Numbered from the stretch's first letter, positions 1 through 6,809 are shown. The stretch: DNA of 8,595 bases from Sporosarcina sp. (GCA_029263945.1 JARIDM010000173.1:1-8595); one strand, 5' to 3'. Notes: generated from the letters alone by a model not told the origin. Translations and numbers: made by a program.

Positions 1-402
1 CGGTTTTTATATAAAGAACTTTTTGTACTGTCATTTGACGCGGAGTATTCAAAAGTATCTGGGATCAATGCAAAGTACATTCAAATGTTTTTTATGATTA
101 TTACTGCACTTGTCATTGGTGCGTCAATGCGAGTTGTTGGTATTTTATTAGTGTCCTCGCTCATGACGGTTCCTGTAGCCGCTGCGATGCAATTGGCAAA
201 AAGTTTCAAGGGTGCAATGATTTACTCCATTATATTAGGTGAATCAGCTGTGATCATTGGGCTTATCAGTGCGTTTTACTTGGATATTGCGCCTGGAGGA
301 ACGATTGTCATTACCTCAATTATTTTGTTGTTAGTGGTACTCGTATGGAAAAAAATACGTGGAGAAAGAAGCACGAGCTTTCAGAAAGGGGAAGTTATAT
401 GA
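1..402 (+). CDS. znuB: Zinc ABC transporter permease, ZnuB/AdcB type (3' part only)
   Basis: Integral-membrane subunit of a metal-ion ABC importer of the ABC-3 family, which moves zinc (or manganese in relatives) delivered by a surface lipoprotein and powered by a cytoplasmic ATPase. The reading frame is open from base 1, so the start and roughly the first half lie outside the window; 133 residues remain. Family traits visible are the cytoplasmic-loop segment ELFVLSFDAEYSKVSGI near residues 6-22, the conserved GILLVSSLMTVPVAAA helix, and the APGGTIVIT segment before the last membrane helix, followed by a basic tail. At least three hydrophobic helices remain. Its TGA overlaps the ATG of zur (ATGA), so the two are translationally coupled. 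Zinc rather than manganese specificity is inferred from the linked Zur-type regulator. Confidence 0.88.
   Translation, partial: RFLYKELFVLSFDAEYSKVSGINAKYIQMFFMIITALVIGASMRVVGILLVSSLMTVPVAAAMQLAKSFKGAMIYSIILGESAVIIGLISAFYLDIAPGGTIVITSIILLLVVLVWKKIRGERSTSFQKGEVI
385..394 (+). promoter_or_regulatory. Ribosome binding site deciding the zur start
   Basis: AAAGGGGAAG lies inside the end of znuB, about 7 bases before the ATG at 399. This supports translation from 399 rather than from the upstream in-frame ATG at 345, which lies within znuB and has no comparable site. Confidence 0.7.
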
Positions 403-821
403 CGTTAGATGAGGCGTGGGAAATTTTACAGGAGCATCAGTTCAAACGGACTAAGAATCGTGAGACAATCCTTGAATATCTCGCTAAAACAAATCGTTAT
501 TTAACTGCCGGTGAAGTAAAATCGTATATGGAAGCGAACAATCCAGGCATCAGTTTTGATACAATTTATCGAAACTTAACAACGTTTACGGCGTTAGGCA
601 TATTGGAAGAAACGGATCTTACTGGGGAACGTCATTTCCGAATGCATTGTGAACCAGGCGTACACCATCACCACTTTATCTGTACGATTTGTGGAAAGAC
701 CCGTAATATTCCTGATTGTCCAATGGATATGATTCAAATGAACTTACCTAATTATGAAATTGAAAGTCATAAATTTGAAGTATACGGGAAATGTCCAGAA
801 TGTTTGAAGCTTGTTGGGTGA
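399..821 (+). CDS. zur: Zinc-responsive Fur-family repressor (Zur)
   Basis: DNA-binding metalloregulator of the Fur family, 140 residues from the ATG at 399, close to the usual 140-150. An N-terminal winged helix (about residues 10-80) contains the recognition-helix region SFDTIYRNLTTF. The dimerisation and metal-binding half carries H83-C84, the HHHH run at 89-92, C95-xx-C98 and C132-xx-C135. The two CxxC pairs form the structural zinc site known in B. subtilis Zur, and C84 falls at the same position as a residue I recall as part of the sensing site there. C107 is an extra cysteine. Overlap with the permease gene means the repressor is made together with the importer it probably controls, a negative feedback loop. 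No Zur operator is visible, since the operon promoter lies outside the window. Fur or PerR specificity is less likely given the operon. Confidence 0.87.
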   Translation: MTLDEAWEILQEHQFKRTKNRETILEYLAKTNRYLTAGEVKSYMEANNPGISFDTIYRNLTTFTALGILEETDLTGERHFRMHCEPGVHHHHFICTICGKTRNIPDCPMDMIQMNLPNYEIESHKFEVYGKCPECLKLVG

Positions 822-872
822 GCCAATTTCAACCCTTCAAACGAAGGATTCCTAAACGTAAGGTAGGGAAAG

Positions 873-879
873 AAAGGAG
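873..879 (+). promoter_or_regulatory. Ribosome binding site for the GTG start at 888
   Basis: AAAGGAG is followed by 8 bases and then GTG. It supports the GTG at 888 over the in-frame ATG four codons further in. Confidence 0.75.
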
Positions 880-887
880 AGAATCAG

Positions 888-1166
888 GTGCCATTTAATA
901 TGATAGAAATTTTAACTTTGATACTCATCCTTTATTTATTTTCGACTGTCATGAAACTTGAAAGTCGTATGAAAGGCATGAAAAATACGTTAGATCAAAT
1001 TGCTCAGAAAGTAGTTATTTCTGAAAGTTTTGATGACCCTGAAATCAAAAAGTTAATCGATGAGGGAAATGACATTCAAGCGATTAAGAGAGCGCGCGAA
1101 TTATTTGGATTCACATTGTTAGAAGGGAAGCAATATGTCGAGACTTTGAAAACTGAGGCCAAATAA
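888..1166 (+). CDS. Small membrane-anchored protein with ribosomal L7/L12 C-terminal-like segment
   Basis: A 92-residue protein starting at GTG with a strong Shine-Dalgarno. Residues 5-22 are a strongly hydrophobic single membrane helix (IEILTLILILYLFSTV). Residues 24-45 form a charged amphipathic linker helix. Residues 51-88 resemble the helical core of the ribosomal stalk protein L7/L12 C-terminal domain: the pattern DIQAIKRARELFGFTLLEGKQYVE parallels the L12 signature in which an IK-x-VRE helix, a G-[LF] turn and an EAK-x-VE helix follow each other. The beta strands of the full L12 domain are absent, so only the helical hairpin is kept. Function is unknown. The 66-base gap after zur has no convincing terminator, so it is probably co-transcribed with znuB-zur, which does not prove a role in zinc biology. 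The bidirectional terminator follows 61 bases downstream. Confidence 0.72.
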   Translation: MPFNMIEILTLILILYLFSTVMKLESRMKGMKNTLDQIAQKVVISESFDDPEIKKLIDEGNDIQAIKRARELFGFTLLEGKQYVETLKTEAK

Positions 1167-1227
1167 TATGAAGTTTTTGTAGTAGGGGGCAATTGTGTGC
1201 TAACTACCTCCTGCGTTTGTTAAAACT

Positions 1228-1268
1228 AAAAAAGAGTTCAAATTCACATCGAATTTGAACTCTTTTTT
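1228..1268. terminator. Bidirectional intrinsic terminator
   Basis: A perfect 18-bp inverted repeat (1228-1245 and 1251-1268) with a 5-base loop, ACATC. The arms begin with A6 and end with T6, so a hairpin followed by a U tract forms on either strand. It lies between convergent genes and can end both the znuB-zur operon and the minus-strand yqfZ-ispG-yqfW cluster. Confidence 0.92.
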
Positions 1269-1310
1269 GTATTGAATATAGGGAAATCTCAATTTTATAA
1301 AGACTTTATA

Positions 1311-1368
1311 CTGCAACACCGACGCAATATCTCGTTCGGGAACGGTTCAATACGACGCTATGTTGCAG
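1311..1368. repeat. Dyad element of unknown function in a convergent intergenic region
   Basis: Outer arms CTGCAACA (1311-1318) and TGTTGCAG (1361-1368) are perfectly complementary. Inside is a short hairpin, CGTT-CGGG-AACG (1333-1344). Two copies of CGACGC (1320-1325 and 1353-1358), each next to an AATA block, flank the centre as direct repeats. There is no T tract next to either outer arm, so it is not a standard terminator. It lies past the 3' ends of both converging operons, about 54 bases from the yqfW stop. It could be a remnant of a mobile or repeated palindromic element, or a structured RNA 3' end. Confidence 0.45.
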
Positions 1369-1421
1369 GGGGGAGAAATAAAGGCTTACGATTAATTTGA
1401 TTGGACCTTGTAAACTACGTT

Positions 1422-2006
1422 TTATTTCACGAGATTTTCGACTGGAAACAAGCGTTTAATCCATTCGTTTGCTTCCTCCCAATTTGCCACACGTTTTACG
1501 CCGTCTGGAATCGCCATTCGGTTATACGGTGTGTCAAATAGAATAACAGGGATGTCGAGTTCTTCGTTAATATCTACCGCATTGTCATGCTTATCTTCAA
1601 AAAAAGCATGAACGCCATGTTTTTTTGCGGTTTCAATTTTATGATGACTGCCAATTAACTCAATATGGTCATAGGGAATGGCTTCACGATTAAACCAGTT
1701 AAAAGTAGTATCATAGACGTTTTTACCTCGTGCAGAGATATAAAACAGTTCATATTTTGCTTGCCAGCTTTCCAGTATCGCTTTTGCATGCGTTTGGGGT
1801 GGTGATGTGTCATATATGTGTTCTTCTGCAGCTCTAAACCAATTGTAAAATTGTTTTTCATCTACAGGAAATGCTTTTGTTAAGTCATATTCTTTAATGT
1901 CATCTAGTATTAAATTGGTTTTATATTCTTTGTTAATATGTGGAAGCAATGCTGTGGGGCATGTGACTGTTCCATCAATATCAATTCCGAATCGATAGTT
2001 TCTCAC
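1422..2006 (-). CDS. yqfW: HAD-family 5'-nucleotidase-like phosphatase (YqfW-like)
   Basis: A 194-residue cytoplasmic HAD-superfamily hydrolase of the 5'(3')-deoxyribonucleotidase-like group. The aspartate nucleophile motif D9-I-D11-G-T is at the N-terminus. Motif II is S91 in YISARG, motif III is a lysine near K123 in SHHKIETAKK, and motif IV is the acidic EDKHD at 137-141. Between motifs I and II is a helical cap region (about 25-75). The product should dephosphorylate a small phosphorylated compound, probably a nucleotide, but the substrate cannot be read from sequence. It starts at GTG and overlaps the ispG TGA (GTGA) with only a weak purine-rich site upstream, so it depends on translational coupling to ispG. 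The DIDGT motif begins at residue 9, which excludes any later start. The symbol is given by homology in neighbourhood and family. Confidence 0.82.
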   Translation of the reverse strand: MRNYRFGIDIDGTVTCPTALLPHINKEYKTNLILDDIKEYDLTKAFPVDEKQFYNWFRAAEEHIYDTSPPQTHAKAILESWQAKYELFYISARGKNVYDTTFNWFNREAIPYDHIELIGSHHKIETAKKHGVHAFFEDKHDNAVDINEELDIPVILFDTPYNRMAIPDGVKRVANWEEANEWIKRLFPVENLVK

Positions 2007-3127
2007 TGAACACGCTCTGCTTCTAAAAGAAGTTCTTCTTGACGCTTGTTTTCGAAGTATTCTTCTGCGAGTTTATCGATCTCTAATTTCAGCTCATCTA
2101 CCATGGTCTCTTCTGGTACTTTTCTAACGGTTTTCCCTTTCATAAAGAGTAAACCTTCCCCACGTGCACCCGCAATGCCAATATCTGCTTCTCTTGCTTC
2201 GCCAGGTCCGTTAACCGCACAACCGAGAACGGCAACTTTAAGCGGTGCTTTAATATTTGAAATATAATCTTCGACTTCATTGGCAATGCTGATGAGGTCA
2301 ATTTCAATTCGGCCGCACGTCGGGCAAGAAATCAGTGTTGCTGCGTCCGAAGACAAGCCGAATACTTTGAGTAGTTCTCGACCGACTTTCACTTCTTCGA
2401 CAGGGTCTGCACTTAGTGATACGCGGAGTGTGTTCCCAATCCCTGCGGATAAGAGGACGCCAAGTCCTGCTGAACTTTTAACCGTTCCAGCAAATTTTGT
2501 ACCAGACTCAGTGATTCCCAAGTGTAATGGATAGTCAAAAGCTTGTGCCGCCAGTTTGTATGCTTCTACAGCTAACCCAACGTCAGATGCTTTTAAAGAA
2601 ACGATAATGTCGTGGAAATCAAGATCTTCTAAAATTTTAATGTGATGAAGTGCACTTTCAACCATGCCTTCTGCTGTTGGATAACCGTGTTTTTCTAAAA
2701 TTTTACGTTCTAGTGATCCCGCATTGACGCCAATACGAATTGGAATCCCTTTTGCTTTTGCAGCATTCACAACAGCCTCTACTTTAGACTGTCGGCCAAT
2801 ATTCCCCGGGTTAATACGGATTTTGTCAGCACCTTGCTCGATTGCGATGAGTGCAAGTTTATAGTCAAAATGAATATCAACAACAAGTGGGATGTTGATT
2901 TGTTTTTTGATTTCGCCTATCGAATAAGCAGCCCGCTCATCTGGACAAGCGACCCGAACAATTTGTACACCTGCTTCTTCTAAACGTAGAATTTCTTTCA
3001 CTGTCGCCTCTACGTCATGTGTTTTTGTTGTTGTCATACTTTGGATGAAAAGTTCATCACTGCCGCCGATCGTTAAATTACCCACACGAACCGGTCGTGT
3101 TTTAGATCGATGTATTAGTTCACTCAT
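2003..3127 (-). CDS. ispG: 4-hydroxy-3-methylbut-2-enyl diphosphate synthase (flavodoxin type), IspG
   Basis: Iron-sulfur enzyme of the MEP pathway that reductively opens 2-C-methyl-D-erythritol 2,4-cyclodiphosphate to HMBPP, the step before IspH. At 374 residues it is the usual bacterial length. The N-terminal part is a TIM barrel (about 1-255) with conserved segments FIQSMTTTKT, VRVACPDE, DIHFDYKLAL, KIRINPGN, IRIGVNAGSL and LHLGITESG. The C-terminal domain holds the 4Fe-4S ligands C268, C271 (CPTCGR) and C303, plus E310 in GCAVNGPGE, matching the Cys3-Glu cluster of E. coli IspG (also called GcpE). The ATG at 3127 follows AAGGAG at normal spacing. The tail after about residue 355 is a charged helix that varies in the family. 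It lies 83 bases behind the LysM gene on the same strand and is coupled to the phosphatase gene. All key residues are present. Confidence 0.97.
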   Translation of the reverse strand: MSELIHRSKTRPVRVGNLTIGGSDELFIQSMTTTKTHDVEATVKEILRLEEAGVQIVRVACPDERAAYSIGEIKKQINIPLVVDIHFDYKLALIAIEQGADKIRINPGNIGRQSKVEAVVNAAKAKGIPIRIGVNAGSLERKILEKHGYPTAEGMVESALHHIKILEDLDFHDIIVSLKASDVGLAVEAYKLAAQAFDYPLHLGITESGTKFAGTVKSSAGLGVLLSAGIGNTLRVSLSADPVEEVKVGRELLKVFGLSSDAATLISCPTCGRIEIDLISIANEVEDYISNIKAPLKVAVLGCAVNGPGEAREADIGIAGARGEGLLFMKGKTVRKVPEETMVDELKLEIDKLAEEYFENKRQEELLLEAERVQ

Positions 3128-3210
3128 TAATGTTCACTCCTTAAATTAGTTAAAGCCAGTACCTTGTATGTATTTTATCAATCTATTGTGTTAAAAGGAA
3201 AGAAAAGCAC

Positions 3211-3552
3211 TTAAGGAATGAGTTCTTCGCATTTATCTTCAGTTGAAAGCTTGATTGGTAGCAATATTTTATCTCCACTTACAATGCTCTGTCGTTCCAG
3301 ATGAGGATTGAGCGTATAAAACATTTCTAATCTATCAATGAAGCTCATTTCTGGTTCAGGATAAAGCGCAAATAATGATTCAATGGTATCGCCTTGAATT
3401 GACGTAATCGGAATGGATGAGGTTCCATCCACTTCTTGACAAGGTTGTTGTTCGACGATTTCTGCGCGTGTAGGGATTGTCCCTTCAGTAAAGTCAATTC
3501 GAAGTACATGTATAAGGATTAAAATTGAAATTGCACCGAATAGTATTTTCAA
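3211..3552 (-). CDS. yqfZ: Membrane-anchored LysM-domain protein (YqfZ-like)
   Basis: A 113-residue protein with an N-terminal hydrophobic anchor (residues 2-18), a short spacer, and one LysM-like domain (about 49-101). Its core reads I-x-x-GDTIESL...FIDRLEMFYTLNPHL...SGDKILLPI, the peptidoglycan-binding fold. It is probably exposed outside the membrane and touching cell wall. There is no lipobox cysteine at the end of the anchor. Cysteines at 38 and 108 bracket the domain and could pair in the oxidising exterior. The start is TTG with AAGGAG 7 bases upstream; no in-frame ATG is available at a suitable distance. The insert between the GDT motif and the NP motif is longer than in a minimal LysM. 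In B. subtilis a gene of this type also sits next to ispG. The physiological role is not known from sequence. Confidence 0.78.
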   Translation of the reverse strand: MKILFGAISILILIHVLRIDFTEGTIPTRAEIVEQQPCQEVDGTSSIPITSIQGDTIESLFALYPEPEMSFIDRLEMFYTLNPHLERQSIVSGDKILLPIKLSTEDKCEELIP

Positions 3553-3559
3553 ATCATCA

Positions 3560-3565
3560 CTCCTT
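3560..3565 (-). promoter_or_regulatory. Ribosome binding site for the TTG start of the LysM gene
   Basis: AAGGAG on the minus strand is followed by 7 bases and then TTG at 3552-3550. A nearby ATG (TGATGATTTG) is out of frame, so TTG is the best start. Confidence 0.75.
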
Positions 3566-3683
3566 CACATAAGATTATGAACAAAAGGATTAGATTATGC
3601 GTAAAGAAGACAGCCTATAAATGATTCAGGAAAATAAATGTGTAGATGGATTGTTAAGCTATTGTAAAGTTTTCTTTTATCTA

Positions 3684-3713
3684 TTTACATTTGAATACAT
3701 CTACAAGCATAAT
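3684..3713 (+). promoter_or_regulatory. Candidate sigma-A promoter for the Na/Pi transporter operon
   Basis: TTTACA (3684-3689) and CATAAT (3708-3713) are separated by 18 bases, placing a transcript start near 3720, about 33 bases before the ATG at 3753. The hexamers are good but not perfect. Confidence 0.5.
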
Positions 3714-3752
3714 TGTTATTGAATCAATGAATGAAATGGGGTTGACTAGTTA

Positions 3753-5387
3753 ATGGAATTGAATTGGCAGGAAATGTTATTCCAATTTCTTGGCGGACTT
3801 GGGATATTCTTGTTCTCTATTAAGTATATGGGAGACGGCCTGCAAAAAGCGGCAGGGGACAAACTTAGAGATATACTTGATAAGTACACGACCAATCCAT
3901 TTATGGGTGTTTTAGTAGGAATCATTGTTACCGTATTAATCCAATCTAGTTCTGGTACGACTGTGATTACCGTAGGACTCGTCAGCGCTGGTTTTATGAC
4001 GCTTCGTCAAGCCATCGGTGTCATTATGGGGGCGAATATCGGGACAACAATTACAGCCTTTATCATTGGACTCGACGTTGGTGCATATGCACTGCCAATT
4101 ATGGCAATTGGTGCATTCCTGATTTTCTTCTTTAAGAAGAACTCGTTTAAAAACGTTGGAGAAGTTATTTTTGGATTTGGTGGACTTTTCCTCGGATTAG
4201 AATTAATGAGCGGTGGGATGAAACCACTTCGAGAGTTGCAATCATTTGCAGAGTTAACGGTTTCAATGAGCGACATCCCTTTGTTAGGTGTAGTTGTCGG
4301 AACAATTTTCACCTTAATCGTACAAAGTTCGAGTGCAACAGTTGGTATATTACAAGGGCTTTATGCTGAGAATCTTATCGATTTAAACGCAGCGTTACCC
4401 ATTTTGTTCGGGGATAATATCGGAACGACGATTACAACAGTTATTGCATCTCTGGGCGCATCAGTAGCAGCTAAACGTGCTGCAGCAACGCATGTTCTTT
4501 TCAACATCGTTGGGACGACCCTATTCATGATCTTATTAGTACCCTTTACGTTTTATGTAGAATGGCTCTCTGGCCTTTTAGCATTAGACGCTAAAATGCA
4601 AATTGCATTTGCACATGGTTCATTTAACATTGCGAATACAGCTTTACAATTTCCGTTGATCGGCGCTTGGGCTCTATTTGTTACGAAAATCATCCCTGGT
4701 GATGATGTAACCATTGAATATAAACCGAAACACTTAGATTATCATTTCATTGAGCAGTCTCCAGCTGTCGCAATCGGACAAGCTAAAGAAGAAGTTATTC
4801 GTATGGGTGACTTCAGTGTTCAAGGATTGACTGAAACGTATAAATATTTGACGACAGGCAATAAAAAACATGCTGAAACGGGCTATCAAATTGAAGATGC
4901 CATAAATAACTTAGATCGCAGAATCACAGATTACTTAATTGAAGTTTCCTCGGTTAATATTTCACCAATTGAATCCGCACGTCACATCACTTTAATGGAG
5001 ACAGTCGGGGATATTGAAAGAATTGGGGATCACTTTGAAAACATTATTGAGTTACTTGATTATCGTGACATTAATAAAGTTGTGTTAACAGAACAAGCAA
5101 TGGAAGACCTATCGGATATGTTTTCACTTACGATCGAAACAGTGCAGAAATCCATTCGTGCATTAGATACAAATGATATGAAGGGCGCACGAATGGTCGC
5201 AGAAAAAGAAGATTTAATCGATAAAATGGAAAGAACGTTTAGAAAAAATCATATATTACGATTGACTGAAGGCAAATGTACCGTTCAGGGAGGGATTGTT
5301 TTTGTTGATATCGTATCGAACCTCGAAAGAATTGGCGACCATGCGGTCAATATTGCAGAAACAATTCTCGGTAAACGGAGCTACTAA
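3753..5387 (+). CDS. Na+/phosphate cotransporter family protein with C-terminal PhoU domains (NptA/YjbB type)
   Basis: A 544-residue inner-membrane transporter of the SLC34-like Na/Pi family, similar in length and plan to E. coli YjbB. Two inverted-topology Na_Pi_cotrans repeats are visible. Each has the signature QSSS (residues 64-67 and 191-194) and a G-x-NIGTT motif (93-99 and 220-226), the elements that form the substrate and sodium site in this family. About eight hydrophobic segments lie within residues 10-312. The cytoplasmic remainder (about 335-540) is two PhoU-like helical units, each ending in ERIGDH (422-427 and 525-530), a typical PhoU metal-binding signature. Direction of transport (uptake or export) is undetermined; YjbB is reported to export phosphate. 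The ribosome binding site is modest (GGGG about 11 bases before ATG). The DUF456 gene follows by 20 bases, suggesting an operon. Relation to B. subtilis YqeW is likely, but that protein is shorter as I recall it. Confidence 0.9.
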   Translation: MELNWQEMLFQFLGGLGIFLFSIKYMGDGLQKAAGDKLRDILDKYTTNPFMGVLVGIIVTVLIQSSSGTTVITVGLVSAGFMTLRQAIGVIMGANIGTTITAFIIGLDVGAYALPIMAIGAFLIFFFKKNSFKNVGEVIFGFGGLFLGLELMSGGMKPLRELQSFAELTVSMSDIPLLGVVVGTIFTLIVQSSSATVGILQGLYAENLIDLNAALPILFGDNIGTTITTVIASLGASVAAKRAAATHVLFNIVGTTLFMILLVPFTFYVEWLSGLLALDAKMQIAFAHGSFNIANTALQFPLIGAWALFVTKIIPGDDVTIEYKPKHLDYHFIEQSPAVAIGQAKEEVIRMGDFSVQGLTETYKYLTTGNKKHAETGYQIEDAINNLDRRITDYLIEVSSVNISPIESARHITLMETVGDIERIGDHFENIIELLDYRDINKVVLTEQAMEDLSDMFSLTIETVQKSIRALDTNDMKGARMVAEKEDLIDKMERTFRKNHILRLTEGKCTVQGGIVFVDIVSNLERIGDHAVNIAETILGKRSY

Positions 5388-5407
5388 TTTAAAATAGGGG
5401 GGCATTT

Positions 5408-5893
5408 ATGGCGTTCATTGGTTGGATACTTGCACTATTGTTCTTCTTGGTTGCATTTTTAGGGTTGGTTTATCCGATTATTCCATCTGCTCTATTTATA
5501 ATTGGTGGTTATGTAGCGTATGGGCTTACGGTATCTTTTGACGAATTGACATGGTTGTTTTGGTTGATTCAACTTTTGTTTTTCGTTTTATTATTTGGTG
5601 CGGATACCCTTTCCAATCTGTTAGGTGTGAAAAAGTTTGGCGGAACCAATGCGGGGATGTGGGGAAGTACAATCGGTCTTATTCTAGGCCCGTTTGTAAT
5701 TCCGGTAGCGGGCATCCTCTTAGGGCCTTTTTTAGGGGCTGTCATTGGAGAGTTAATTGTTTCCCGTACTACGTTAAAGCAAGCCGTTAAGACTGGGATT
5801 GGCTCATTGGTCGGTTTCCTAACGTCTATCATTACAAAAGGTATCGTGATGATTATGATGATGAGTATTTTTGTGTTTTTCGTGCTCACATAG
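5408..5893 (+). CDS. yqgC: DUF456 family membrane protein (YqgC-like)
   Basis: A 161-residue, very hydrophobic protein matching the DUF456 family in length and pattern. Predicted membrane segments lie near 4-20, 24-42, 48-66, 86-118 (one or two segments) and 134-160. The family-typical stretch begins at D66 with ADTLSNLLGVKKFGG, followed by small-residue-rich helices with repeated GPF motifs (GPFVIPVAGILLGPFLG), then a conserved GELI before the last loop. No catalytic residues stand out and the biochemical function is unknown. A GGGGGG ribosome binding site ends 5 bases before the ATG at 5408. It lies 20 bases after the Na/Pi transporter and is probably co-transcribed with it. In B. subtilis yqgC lies upstream of sodA, the same arrangement as here. 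Confidence 0.85.
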   Translation: MAFIGWILALLFFLVAFLGLVYPIIPSALFIIGGYVAYGLTVSFDELTWLFWLIQLLFFVLLFGADTLSNLLGVKKFGGTNAGMWGSTIGLILGPFVIPVAGILLGPFLGAVIGELIVSRTTLKQAVKTGIGSLVGFLTSIITKGIVMIMMMSIFVFFVLT

Positions 5894-5933
5894 AATAGAA
5901 GTAAAAATATTTATGATTGACAGTTCATTATAT

Positions 5934-5962
5934 TTGAAGGTTTTTCGTACTTTTGCTATGGT
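5934..5962 (+). promoter_or_regulatory. sodA promoter with extended -10
   Basis: TTGAAG (5934-5939) and TATGGT (5957-5962) are 17 bases apart, with a TGC extended -10 element (5954-5956). The predicted transcript start near 5969 leaves a leader of about 40 bases. An additional TTGACA at 5917-5922 has no -10 hexamer at suitable spacing. Confidence 0.62.
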
Positions 5963-5993
5963 TAGTAGTGCAATAACTACCTATACAATTCTT

Positions 5994-6002
5994 GAGGAGG
6001 AA
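5994..6002 (+). promoter_or_regulatory. Ribosome binding site deciding the sodA start
   Basis: GAGGAGGAA ends 7 bases before the ATG at 6010. This places the start at 6010; a longer in-frame reading from 5992 would put the site inside the gene and add residues not found in the family. Confidence 0.85.
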
Positions 6003-6009
6003 TGGACTA

Positions 6010-6612
6010 ATGGTTTATAAATTACCAGAACTACCTTATGCATATGATGCACTCGAACCAAACATTGACAAAGAAACGATGAATATTCATCACACGAAAC
6101 ACCACAACACGTATATTACAAACGTTAATAATGCACTTGAAGGACACGAAGAGCTTTTAAGCAAATCAGTTGAAGATTTAATTTCTAATCTTGACGCTGT
6201 TCCTGAAGATAAGCGCACTGCAGTTCGTAATAATGGTGGGGGCCATGCGAATCACTCATTATTCTGGGAAGTCATTTCACCAGATGGTGGCGGAAATCCT
6301 ACAGGTGCATTGGCGGAGGCAATCGACAAGAAGTTCGGTAGTCTTGATGCATTTAAAGAAGAATTTGCAAAAGCAGGGGCAACTCGTTTCGGTTCAGGTT
6401 GGGCTTGGCTCGTACTGAACAATGGTGAACTAGAAGTTATGTCTACACCAAACCAAGACTCTCCGTTAATGGAAGGTAAAACACCACTACTCGGACTTGA
6501 CGTTTGGGAGCATGCTTACTACTTAAATTATCAAAACCGTCGTCCAGATTATATTGCAGCGTTTTGGAACGTTGTTAATTGGGATGAAGTTGCAAAACGT
6601 TACGGTAAATAA
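6010..6612 (+). CDS. sodA: Manganese superoxide dismutase
   Basis: Cytoplasmic enzyme that dismutates superoxide to oxygen and hydrogen peroxide. At 200 residues it is normal for bacterial Fe/Mn SOD. The N-terminal helical domain (about 1-90) contains H27 in MNIHHTKHH and H82 in GGGHANHSLFW. The C-terminal alpha/beta domain contains D164 and H168 in DVWEHAYY, which completes the four metal ligands. Mn type is indicated by the second-sphere glutamine Q149 in NQDSP together with the glycines at 76-78, as in E. coli SodA. The second-shell tyrosine Y35, the RFGSGWAWL motif and the NRRPDYI tail are all intact. There is no signal peptide. It has its own promoter and is followed directly by a terminator, so it is monocistronic. 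No PerR-type operator is evident in the promoter. Confidence 0.97.
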   Translation: MVYKLPELPYAYDALEPNIDKETMNIHHTKHHNTYITNVNNALEGHEELLSKSVEDLISNLDAVPEDKRTAVRNNGGGHANHSLFWEVISPDGGGNPTGALAEAIDKKFGSLDAFKEEFAKAGATRFGSGWAWLVLNNGELEVMSTPNQDSPLMEGKTPLLGLDVWEHAYYLNYQNRRPDYIAAFWNVVNWDEVAKRYGK

Positions 6613-6639
6613 TAAAAGATTTCATTAAATACGAAACTT

Positions 6640-6675
6640 AGCACATACCTTGAACGTCTAGGTATGTGCTTTTTT
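6640..6675 (+). terminator. Intrinsic terminator after sodA
   Basis: An 11-bp perfect stem, AGCACATACCT (6640-6650) with AGGTATGTGCT (6660-6670), 9-base loop, followed by a T-rich run. It begins 27 bases after the sodA stop. Confidence 0.92.
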
Positions 6676-6714
6676 ATTTTTAAATGATATAATTCATAAG
6701 GAGTCAATTTCATA

Positions 6715-6743
6715 ATTACATAAATTCAATAGGGTGGTACAAT
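6715..6743 (+). promoter_or_regulatory. Candidate pbpA promoter with extended -10
   Basis: ATTACA (6715-6720) and TACAAT (6738-6743) are 17 bases apart, with a TGG extended -10 element (6735-6737). The predicted start near 6750 gives a leader of roughly 94 bases. It lies after the sodA terminator, so pbpA is transcribed separately. Confidence 0.58.
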
Positions 6744-6809
6744 ATACTATTGAGCGTATTTTGAACAATGGTACATGATTGTGGTGTAGCAATTACAAAG
6801 TTATTTAGT

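Noticed and set aside
345..398. An N-terminal extension of Zur by 18 residues from an upstream ATG
   Set aside because: The extension lies within znuB, has no ribosome binding site, and the shorter start at 399 has a good site, a normal family length and a typical ATGA overlap.
831..860. Small stem CCTTC-AAAC-GAAGG between zur and the L12-like gene as a terminator
   Set aside because: Only five pairs and no T tract follow; it is too weak for intrinsic termination.
1311..1368. An integron attC site
   Set aside because: The GTTRRRY/RYYYAAC core pair is not present in the proper form and no gene cassette or integrase lies nearby.
1655..1861. A 68-residue frame within the yqfW-like gene on the same strand
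   Set aside because: It is an alternative frame of a gene with intact HAD motifs and has no independent signals.
2046..2534. Plus-strand open frames opposite ispG
   Set aside because: They are the antisense of a clearly conserved gene, with serine-rich composition typical of shadow frames and no family resemblance.
3684..3705. Pho-box-like TACA repeats before the Na/Pi transporter gene
   Set aside because: TTTACA, AATACA and TCTACA start at 3684, 3694 and 3700, which does not give the 11-base periodicity expected for PhoP sites, and the first also serves as the -35 hexamer.
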